Shown here piece by piece: positions 1-5,796 of a stretch of DNA of 7,272 bases (within the stretch, counting starts at the first letter, position 1; each line of letters starts with the position of its first letter). The stretch comes from an uncultured Bacillota bacterium (GTDB lineage Bacteria; Bacillota; Clostridia; Peptostreptococcales; Anaerovoracaceae), in NCBI GenBank assembly GCA_946631075.1, contig CAMOZS010000082.1, positions 1 through 7,272 of the forward strand, in the 5' to 3' direction. Made by a program: the position numbers and the translations under genes. The notes under the pieces are model-generated. The model saw nothing but the letters and a program-made list of their open reading frames with translations, ran no database searches and was not told the origin of the DNA.

Positions 1-594
1 GGGTCCGGGAAAAAAGATGTCGGGAGCCATGGCTGCCGCAAGGCCCGCGGCCGTCGCGAAGAGGCCGGAAAAGGCAGCCGCCCCTACCAGAAATCCGTGG
101 GACCGAAGCAGAAGACCGATCCTTCCGCTGCAAAGGAAGGAGTCGGGCCTGGCCCCGTATTCCGGATGATCCTTAAAGTCCTCTCCCGGTGAAAAGACCA
201 GGACCACCTCCGAAAAGTCCCGCTCCAGACTTTGCATATCGATCCGCCGCCTGCCGTAGGCCGGATCGTTGATATAACAAAAACCGCCCTTCATCCCCTC
301 GTAGACAACGAAATGATTCCGCTGCCACCAGAGAATGCATGGCGGAGACAGCTCCTGCAGGTCCTCGGTATCGATCTGGTATCCGTCGCACTGAAGGCCC
401 CGCCTGATCGCCGCTTTGACGATGTTCCTGGCGCTGCTTCCGTCTCTGGAGACGTCCGTTTCCGCACGAAGCTGTTCTAAGGGGACGTACTGTCCGTAAT
501 ACTGCAGGATCATGGAGAGGCAGGCAGCCCCGCACTCTGTGGCTTCGATCTGCAGGACCGTTTCGGTCGAAGCAAAAGTTTGCCGTTTCGCCAT
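1..594 (-). CDS. NHLP/NHLM-family bacteriocin-type exporter: C39 peptidase + ABC permease, N-terminal part (cut by window edge)
   Basis: This is the first 198 codons of a larger protein; the rest of the membrane domain and the ATPase lie beyond position 1. The N-terminal domain (about residues 10-135) is a C39 cysteine protease, which cuts double-glycine-type leaders from peptides during ABC export. Visible catalytic residues are Gln15 (oxyanion), Cys21 in ECGAAC, His94 in NHFVVYEG and Asp110 in NDPAYG. The VSRDGS stretch (48-53) after PLEQLR is typical of the NHLP/NHLM exporter group. A hydrophobic stretch from about residue 160 starts the first membrane span. The start is ATG at 594, one base after the sigma-factor stop codon (TGACATG). 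An AGGTG about 8 bases upstream lies inside the sigma gene, so translation is probably coupled. The family call comes from sequence pattern. The cargo is unknown, and no precursor peptide is visible in the window. Confidence 0.87.
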   Translation of the reverse strand, partial: MAKRQTFASTETVLQIEATECGAACLSMILQYYGQYVPLEQLRAETDVSRDGSSARNIVKAAIRRGLQCDGYQIDTEDLQELSPPCILWWQRNHFVVYEGMKGGFCYINDPAYGRRRIDMQSLERDFSEVVLVFSPGEDFKDHPEYGARPDSFLCSGRIGLLLRSHGFLVGAAAFSGLFATAAGLAAAMAPDIFFPGP

Positions 595-595
595 G

Positions 596-1120
596 TCAGA
601 GCACCTGCATCAGGTCGCTGTCCCTGGCTTCGATGTTCAGCTTCTTCATGGTCCGGGTCAGGATCACCCTGACGTTTCCCGGCGTCATGTCCAGGGCCTC
701 GGCAATATCCTTGGTCTTCATCTCCCGGTAATATCTCATTACGATGATCTGCCTTCTGGTCTCATCCAGGCCCGACAGCAGCTCATCCAGGTAGCCGCGG
801 ATCTCCTCCAGATGCATGGCCCGGTCCATGTCCTCCTCGAAGGAAGGCTCCATCCACTCCATCTCATCCAGGGAGGACTCCCCCTTCCTGTCTCTGTAGT
901 AGTTCTTCAGGGTGTTGTTCACGATGGTGAACAGCCAGGTGGAAACCGCCGCCTTGGAAGGATCGTAGCGATGGATATTCTTATAGCATTTGATAAAGAC
1001 ATCGCTCGTCAGATCCTCCGCGGTGTTGTGATCACCGATCTTTGACCGGATATAGGACAGCACCTTTTCTCTGTATTCTACGTATATATCCTCAAAAAAT
1101 CTGTCATCCTGACCTGCCAT
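596..1120 (-). CDS. ECF-type RNA polymerase sigma factor (sigma-70 family)
   Basis: A 174-residue protein with the two-domain layout of ECF sigma factors. Region 2 spans about residues 9-78, with the core-binding and -10 recognition helices in DLTSDVFIKCYKNI (36-49) and STWLFTIVNN (60-69). After an acidic linker (about 80-105), region 4 spans about 110-162, with a helix-turn-helix in KTKDIAEALDMTPGNVRV (135-152). Regions 1.1 and 3 are absent, as expected for this group. It directs RNA polymerase to a dedicated promoter set, which cannot be deduced here. ECF factors are usually held by an anti-sigma factor encoded next to them; here the neighbours are a PP2C phosphatase (18 bases upstream) and the exporter (1 base downstream), so control may work differently or the regulator may lie outside the window. 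The start has GGAG 8 bases upstream. The family call is firm; the target genes are inferred. Confidence 0.93.
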   Translation of the reverse strand: MAGQDDRFFEDIYVEYREKVLSYIRSKIGDHNTAEDLTSDVFIKCYKNIHRYDPSKAAVSTWLFTIVNNTLKNYYRDRKGESSLDEMEWMEPSFEEDMDRAMHLEEIRGYLDELLSGLDETRRQIIVMRYYREMKTKDIAEALDMTPGNVRVILTRTMKKLNIEARDSDLMQVL

Positions 1121-1138
1121 ATCCTGCTCTCCGTTTCT

Positions 1139-1870
1139 CTAGTCACTGACGCTGACCACCAGCGCGGTAATATTGTCTCTTCCTCCCCGGTCTGCCGCCG
1201 CCGCGAGCAGTTTCCCCGCAATCACAGCCGGTGTTTCCTGTATGTTTTCTGCCAGCAGCTCTTGCAAAGGCTGGTCCGGGACCATGTCCGTCAGTCCGTC
1301 GCTGCACAGAAGGAACATGGTCCTTCCGCTGAGAGGGATCCTGGAGACGGCCGGCTCAAGAAGGAATTCCTCTTCCGGGATCCCCAGATGCTGGCTCAGC
1401 ATCCCCTTCCCCAGTCCCGGCATATCTGTCCGGTGATCCAGGGAAAGCTGCCGCAGCCCCCGTTCATCATACTGGTAGATCCTGCAGTCGCCGAGATTGC
1501 AGACGGATGCGGTGTCACCGGTAATGACCAGAAGGGCGATCGCCGCCCCCATCCGGCTCACCAGCCTTCGGGAGGCCTCTTCGCAGATCATCCGGTTGGC
1601 GCTCCGGATGTAGTCGCAGAAGCGGTCCGGCAGATCCGGCCCGTCGAATGAGGCCAGCTCTTTCACCGCGATCAGCGAGGCCACCTCTCCGTAGCTCTCG
1701 CCCCCCATCCCGTCGCAGACGGCGTAGACATGGCAGGACCTGCCCCCTTCTTCGAAAGGCTTCCCCGCCTGTTTCCCGTCTTCGATCCAGGCTCCGTCCA
1801 GGTAAACATTATCTTCATTTGAGGTCCGGATCAGGCCCGGACTTGTTTTGCAGGCGGCTCTTACTTGCAT
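1139..1870 (-). CDS. PP2C-type Ser/Thr protein phosphatase (stand-alone catalytic domain)
   Basis: Metal-dependent phosphatase of the PP2C/PPM family, removing phosphate from Ser/Thr of cytoplasmic proteins, usually as the partner of a Hanks-type kinase. Numbering from the upstream ATG at 1879, the motifs are RTSNED (18-23), DGMGG with metal ligand Asp56 (56-60), GDCR (130-133), SLDH (146-149), SDGLTD with Asp194 (193-198) and GGRDN with Asp235 (232-236). The usual MGTT motif reads MGAA (110-113). There is no signal peptide, membrane span or sensor domain. Length (about 245 residues) is typical of stand-alone bacterial PP2C enzymes. Start choice: GGAGGAGG touches the ATG at 1879, leaving no spacer, but lies 9 bases from the in-frame ATG at 1870, so 1870 is preferred; the difference is three residues. 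No kinase is seen in the window. The adjacent sigma factor or a membrane protein could be in its phosphorylation circuit, which is inference. Confidence 0.92.
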   Translation of the reverse strand: MQVRAACKTSPGLIRTSNEDNVYLDGAWIEDGKQAGKPFEEGGRSCHVYAVCDGMGGESYGEVASLIAVKELASFDGPDLPDRFCDYIRSANRMICEEASRRLVSRMGAAIALLVITGDTASVCNLGDCRIYQYDERGLRQLSLDHRTDMPGLGKGMLSQHLGIPEEEFLLEPAVSRIPLSGRTMFLLCSDGLTDMVPDQPLQELLAENIQETPAVIAGKLLAAAADRGGRDNITALVVSVSD

Positions 1871-1879
1871 CCGGACCAT

Positions 1880-1887
1880 CCTCCTCC
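1880..1887 (-). promoter_or_regulatory. Ribosome binding site that decides the PP2C start
   Basis: GGAGGAGG on the minus strand ends directly against the ATG at 1879 and stands 9 bases before the in-frame ATG at 1870. Normal spacing favours the second ATG. Confidence 0.7.
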
Positions 1888-1896
1888 ACAGATCCT

Positions 1897-1905
1897 ATTG
1901 TAACA
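1897..1905 (-). promoter_or_regulatory. Possible extended -10 promoter ahead of PP2C-sigma-exporter
   Basis: In the roughly 60-base gap after the protease stop, the minus strand reads TGT followed by TACAAT, which fits an extended -10 element with one mismatch to TATAAT. No convincing -35 hexamer stands 16-18 bases upstream. A start about 7 bases downstream would give a short leader containing the PP2C ribosome site. It could give the regulatory/export genes a transcript separate from the envelope genes. Sequence evidence only. Confidence 0.35.
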
Positions 1906-1934
1906 GAAGCCACAGACAATATCCATTTGCTCCT

Positions 1935-3560
1935 CTATTTCGTCCGGAATTTCCTGGTCTTGGACCATTTGCCGTAGACCATGATCCCGTTCACGTTGCG
2001 CACGCCCCGCACTTTGACGTAGTAGGTCGTCTTCCTGCTGAGCCCGACCAGGCGTACCTTGCGTGAGCTGATCCGGACCATGCCGTATTTCTTCTTTCCT
2101 TTTTTCTTGATCGCCACCTGATAGCTGCTGGCCCTCTTGGTCTTTTTTGACCGGACATTGACGTAATTGCCGCCCCTCTTCAGGCTTGTGATCTTGGCCC
2201 TTTTGGGCTTCTTCATCGACCTGGTGCTGACGGCTCTGATCCTTCCCTTGTAGGTGGTGACATACTGGCGGGCCTTGTCAAAATCGACGATCCCCATTCC
2301 GTAGTAGTGGTCGTAGCCCGCCTTGCCTTTGTCCCTGGCTGTTTTTTTGAGGACTTTGACGAACTGGTCGTGCTTCAGGGACGGATCGATGGACCTGGTC
2401 ATGGCCGCCAGGGCCGATACGACCGGGGCTGCCATAGATGTCCCGCTCATGGATACATAGGACCTGGTCGAATGGATCCCCAGACTCCTTACGTTCACGC
2501 CCGGGGCCGCGATGTCCACCGAGTCATTGTGCTCGGAGACGCTCCATTTCCCGCCGTCTTTCCTGACCGCGGCCACGCCTACCACCGATGGAAAGGCTGC
2601 CGGATACATGAAGAGGGTGCTGCTCTCATTTCCCGCGGCGGCCACCAGGATCATGCCCTTGCGGGCCGCGTTTTTGCAGGCCTTCTCGAAGGAGGCCGAA
2701 TAGAAGGGAGTGCCGAAGCTCATGTTGACCACATCGACATCCTGTCTTTTGGCCAGGTGATTCAGGCCGGAGATCAGGTCCTTGATCTCACCTTCCCCGG
2801 TGTCGTCCAGGACCCTGACCGGAAGGACCTTCACCCCGGGCATGAGTCCGCTCACGCCCTTGTGATTCCCCATGGTCGCCAGGATCTGGCCGGTCACGAA
2901 GGTCCCGTGGCCGTCCCGGTCTTCCGCCGTGCCGTATTTTTTGGTGTAGATGGGTTTGATGATCCTGCCGTAGTTCAGATCCTCATGTCTTCTGCTCTGG
3001 ACCGAAGCTCCTACCAGGCCGGTATCCATGACCGCGATCACCGGCGTATCCGCCCCTGCCTGTCCCTGTCCCAGGACTCCGGCATTCCAGACATTCTTGA
3101 TCCGGATGGTGTTGATCATGGTCCTGTTATAGCTGTCACCGGGATCCTCCGAATAAAAAGCATGGACCAGATAATTGGGCTCGATGCTGTCGATGGCGGA
3201 AAGGTCGGCCACATCCTCGATGACCTCAAGGGACTCCGCCGCGTAGACTTCTCCGCTGCAGACCTCCTCTGCCACTTCCTCATCATCGATCTGCTCGATA
3301 TTCTCTTCGATCTGCCCGATCTGCTCCTCAGTCGCCTCATCCTTCAGCGTATAGAGAAAGCCGTTGTATTCGCTCTCATCGATCTCTTCCAGCGGCACTT
3401 CCTCCCCCTGAGGCCCGCTGACGCTGAGCAGGTCCTCGATCTGCGGCTCCTGGCCGGCGGTCTCCGCCGGTCCTTCCGCCGCGAAGCCTGCGGCCGGCAG
3501 GCAGGTGACGGCCATCATCATGGCTGTAATGACAGCAGCTGTCTGTTTCATTTTTATCAT
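1935..3560 (-). CDS. Secreted subtilisin-like serine protease (peptidase S8) with acidic propeptide and basic FN3-like C-terminal domain
   Basis: A 541-residue pre-pro-protease. Residues 1-27 form a Sec signal peptide (charged start, hydrophobic core, likely cut after GFA). Residues 28 to about 135 look like an inhibitor-type propeptide and are very acidic: about 35 Asp/Glu against one Lys in 29-139. The S8 domain spans about 150-435, with catalytic Asp179 (VMDTG), His218 (DGHGTFVTG) and Ser375 (SGTSMAAP), plus oxyanion Asn311 (AAGNES). Residues 439-541 resemble a clostridial fibronectin-III repeat (YQVAIKKK; YYVKVRG; VYGKWSK) and hold 36 Lys/Arg and no Asp/Glu. There is no LPxTG anchor, so the protein may be released or held by charge. 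AAGGAG lies 9 bases before the ATG. It starts 15 bases after the phosphoesterase stop, suggesting one transcript. The substrate is unknown; processing of peptides leaving through the nearby exporter is possible but unproven. Confidence 0.93.
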   Translation of the reverse strand: MIKMKQTAAVITAMMMAVTCLPAAGFAAEGPAETAGQEPQIEDLLSVSGPQGEEVPLEEIDESEYNGFLYTLKDEATEEQIGQIEENIEQIDDEEVAEEVCSGEVYAAESLEVIEDVADLSAIDSIEPNYLVHAFYSEDPGDSYNRTMINTIRIKNVWNAGVLGQGQAGADTPVIAVMDTGLVGASVQSRRHEDLNYGRIIKPIYTKKYGTAEDRDGHGTFVTGQILATMGNHKGVSGLMPGVKVLPVRVLDDTGEGEIKDLISGLNHLAKRQDVDVVNMSFGTPFYSASFEKACKNAARKGMILVAAAGNESSTLFMYPAAFPSVVGVAAVRKDGGKWSVSEHNDSVDIAAPGVNVRSLGIHSTRSYVSMSGTSMAAPVVSALAAMTRSIDPSLKHDQFVKVLKKTARDKGKAGYDHYYGMGIVDFDKARQYVTTYKGRIRAVSTRSMKKPKRAKITSLKRGGNYVNVRSKKTKRASSYQVAIKKKGKKKYGMVRISSRKVRLVGLSRKTTYYVKVRGVRNVNGIMVYGKWSKTRKFRTK

Positions 3561-3575
3561 CTCTTCCCACTCCTT

Positions 3576-4811
3576 TTATTTTAACTGATGCCGGTCCACG
3601 ACCTGGGGGCTTTCGACCCGGTCGCTGTAGCAGCTGTCCGGGATCAGGCCCTGGTCGATCCCGCCTTTGTAGGGATTACCTTCTCCCTCCCAGCCGAGAG
3701 GATGGACTCCCTCTGTGTCATAGCGGATCAGCTCCAGACGGTCCGGCCAGACCCGGCATACCGTCCCGGTCAGCCGGTCATCCGCCGCCTGGTACTGGTC
3801 CGCGGCGCCCGCGTCCAGTTCCTCCGGTCCGCAGTTCATATAATATCCGATGTAGCCTCCGTTCAGATAAGTGAAGGCCAGTTCTTTCTCTGTATAACGG
3901 TCGGAATTGACGTCATCCTCCCCGAAGTCCGGGACGATCAGGCTGTCCCCGACTCCTTTATAGACGCTGCTTCCGCCCAGATAGCAGTCCCAGCCTTTGG
4001 AATGATCGTGTCCGAACAGATAGACGATGTCCAGGGACCGGCCCGCCTCATTGACCACGTCGAAGATCAGCGAAGAGTACAGGTTGTCTCCCGTCGTGTG
4101 TCTTGACGATGTCCTGGCGGTGTAGTGGAGAGGCACGTGGCCCGCGATGAAGACCGGCCGGCTCTCCCCCGCCGCGATCAGCTGGTCAAAGCATTCCTTC
4201 ATCTCAGCCGATGACCGCTTCACCTTCTTCAGGCAGCCCGGGACCTTTCCCTGTTTCCAGGGGAAATCATTCTCCGTGTTGAGGACGTAGATCAGGAAGT
4301 CATCGAACTCATGGAGTCCGGAGGATGCGATGGATCCCGTCAGCTGATCGTGGTTGCCCTGGATGAAGAGGAGCTGGTCCTCATCCATCCCGGGAAAAAC
4401 ATCTTTCACCGCGCCCCGGATCTCCTCTATGGAGTCCTCCGGGCTGAGCTGGTAATCGTGGAGGCTGCGGTCATTGGTATAGTCCCCCAGGAACACTGCC
4501 TCATCCGGCTCCTCCTCTTCAGAACTCACTGTCTCCAGGATCCCGGTCAGGGTCTCCTCCGGCCGGGGCCAGCCATCCTCCTCCTGGTAATCGGAGGCGA
4601 AAAATATGGTCGACAGGGGCTCATCCGGCTTCTCCGCCTGAGTCTGGCTGGGACTTGTCTCCCGGCTGGCCTCAGTCGTTTGCTGAGTCTGCTGGTCCTG
4701 ATCCGTCTTCGTCCCGCAGCCGCAGGCAAAGAGCAGGATCAGGATCAGGATGATCCCTGTGATCCCCCGGCGCAGGAGGTATTTACTGTCCGCTTCTCTT
4801 CTCGTATCCAT
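3576..4811 (-). CDS. Calcineurin-like metallophosphoesterase, predicted lipoprotein
   Basis: A 411-residue protein with a lipoprotein-type N-terminus: basic start, hydrophobic stretch 17-28, then ACGC, with Cys30 (LFAC) the likeliest lipidated residue and Cys32 the alternative. A Gln/Thr/Ser-rich linker (about 34-65) precedes a metallophosphoesterase domain with the family motifs in order: SDYQ (73-76), GDYTND (109-114), GNHDQ (152-156), GHVPLH (224-229) and GHDH (267-270). These residues bind a two-metal centre that hydrolyses phosphomono- or diesters. The first motif, usually D-x-H, is D-x-Q here. Its substrate cannot be read from sequence; pairing with a GDPD suggests phosphodiesters of membrane lipids or wall polymers outside the cell. 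The ATG lies inside the end of the GDPD gene (29-base overlap), and its GAGGAG is only one base upstream, so coupled reinitiation is likely. No other in-frame ATG precedes the hydrophobic stretch. Confidence 0.88.
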   Translation of the reverse strand: MDTRREADSKYLLRRGITGIILILILLFACGCGTKTDQDQQTQQTTEASRETSPSQTQAEKPDEPLSTIFFASDYQEEDGWPRPEETLTGILETVSSEEEEPDEAVFLGDYTNDRSLHDYQLSPEDSIEEIRGAVKDVFPGMDEDQLLFIQGNHDQLTGSIASSGLHEFDDFLIYVLNTENDFPWKQGKVPGCLKKVKRSSAEMKECFDQLIAAGESRPVFIAGHVPLHYTARTSSRHTTGDNLYSSLIFDVVNEAGRSLDIVYLFGHDHSKGWDCYLGGSSVYKGVGDSLIVPDFGEDDVNSDRYTEKELAFTYLNGGYIGYYMNCGPEELDAGAADQYQAADDRLTGTVCRVWPDRLELIRYDTEGVHPLGWEGEGNPYKGGIDQGLIPDSCYSDRVESPQVVDRHQLK

Positions 4812-5718
4812 ACTCCTCTTCCAATGAGACCGCTGTCTTCACGTCGTCGGTAAAATAGGTGTCCACGCCCATGTCTATGGCCCGCCGGATCGTATCCTCT
4901 CCGTTCAGGGTCCAGGCGCTGAACATCTTGCCGCTGTCATGGACCTTGCGGATGTTGTCCTCCGTCATCAGATAATCCTCGACGGAGATGATGTCGATAT
5001 ATGGCTCGTCCAGGGCCTGGTCGATGGGATCCTGAAATTTGCTGAGAAATAGCTTGGGCATGTCGGGGAAAGTCCTTTCCAGGATCCGCAGGGCTTCCAT
5101 GTCGAAGCACTGGGCGATGATCCGGTCCTGATTGCCGTACTGCTGTACCAGGGCGGTGAAGGCGTCCACCGTCCGCTGGTCAGAACTCTTGAGCTCCACG
5201 ACGTAGGTCACGGAGTCTCCGTAACGGTCGAAGACCTCACTGAGCCGGAGGACCTTCTCCCCGGCATGGGTCCTGAGCTGATCGATCTCAGCCCCCGTCA
5301 TGTCGGCGTAAGCCCTGCTGTCTCCCGTCATCCGGTAGGCGTTGGTATCGTGGGAGAGGAAAAGGATCCCGTCGGCGGAGATGACGATGTCCTGTTCGAT
5401 CATCACCGCGCCGTCCGCGATGGCTTCATCGTAGGCAGTAAAAGAATGCTCCAGGGATGCTCCCGAGCTTCCCCGGTGAGCATACACGTGCCGGGCCGCC
5501 TGGTCCTTTGCCGCGGCCTCTTCGCCCTCTGCCCTTGCCTTCCCGGCTGTATCCGATACCTGGCGGGCTGCCTCACTTATGTATTCTGCTGCGGAGGCGC
5601 TGCCCGCCTCCTGCTCCAGACCCTGATTCCGGTCATAGAGCATCCAGGCAAGCAAGGCTCCGTTGATCAACAGGGCCGCGATGATACACAAGCCCAATGT
5701 AAAACGTTTCGATCTCAT
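4783..5718 (-). CDS. Membrane-anchored glycerophosphodiester phosphodiesterase (GDPD family)
   Basis: A 311-residue protein with an N-terminal membrane anchor (about residues 7-27, preceded by Arg/Lys), placing the catalytic part outside. An Ala/Glu-rich helical linker (about 35-75) leads to a GDPD barrel. Visible active-site motifs are HRG (81-83), Glu90 in LEHS (usually PENT), Glu108 and Asp110 in IEQD, His123 in LSHD, and VVELKSSD with the conserved Glu-Leu-Lys. The C-terminal WTLNGED and IDMGVDTYFTDD segments also fit. The family hydrolyses glycerophosphodiesters to glycerol-3-phosphate and an alcohol; an extracytoplasmic form could act on deacylated lipids or teichoic-acid-like polymers (inference). 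The C-terminal part resembles the partial GDPD at 6844-7272, so the two are probably paralogues. No Shine-Dalgarno motif precedes the ATG, while a TATAAT stands 9 bases upstream, suggesting a leaderless or nearly leaderless message. Confidence 0.92.
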   Translation of the reverse strand: MRSKRFTLGLCIIAALLINGALLAWMLYDRNQGLEQEAGSASAAEYISEAARQVSDTAGKARAEGEEAAAKDQAARHVYAHRGSSGASLEHSFTAYDEAIADGAVMIEQDIVISADGILFLSHDTNAYRMTGDSRAYADMTGAEIDQLRTHAGEKVLRLSEVFDRYGDSVTYVVELKSSDQRTVDAFTALVQQYGNQDRIIAQCFDMEALRILERTFPDMPKLFLSKFQDPIDQALDEPYIDIISVEDYLMTEDNIRKVHDSGKMFSAWTLNGEDTIRRAIDMGVDTYFTDDVKTAVSLEEEYGYEKRSGQ

Positions 5719-5727
5719 GATATTCGG

Positions 5728-5736
5728 ATTATATCA
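5728..5736 (-). promoter_or_regulatory. Extended -10 promoter for the GDPD-phosphoesterase-protease genes
   Basis: The minus strand reads TGATATAAT, a perfect TGn-TATAAT extended -10 element. No good -35 hexamer is found at 16-18 bases, which extended -10 promoters tolerate. Only 9 bases separate TATAAT from the GDPD ATG at 5718, so transcription would begin about 2-4 bases before the start codon. Confidence 0.55.
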
Positions 5737-5741
5737 CATAA

Positions 5742-5762
5742 AAAGACTGAGCAGGAGTCTTT
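5742..5762 (-). terminator. Weak possible intrinsic terminator after the zinc-ribbon gene
   Basis: On the minus strand, AAAGACT and AGTCTTT form a perfect 7-bp stem with a 7-base loop, and the T-run continues to five Ts. It lies 35-55 bases after the zinc-ribbon stop. The stem has only two G-C pairs, so termination would be partial at best. It sits directly upstream of the GDPD -10 element, giving a terminator-then-promoter arrangement. Confidence 0.35.
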
Positions 5763-5796
5763 ATCTTCTGCCCAGTCCCTTGTTGTCTTCCTTGTC

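Noticed and set aside
173..535. 120-codon minus-strand ORF near the low-coordinate end
   Set aside because: It lies in a different frame from the C39 exporter, which has intact catalytic residues and a coupled start at 594.
2307..3584. Long plus-strand ORF of 425 codons opposite the protease gene
   Set aside because: It is a shadow of the GC-rich S8 gene, whose full catalytic triad is on the other strand; the translation shows no domain pattern.
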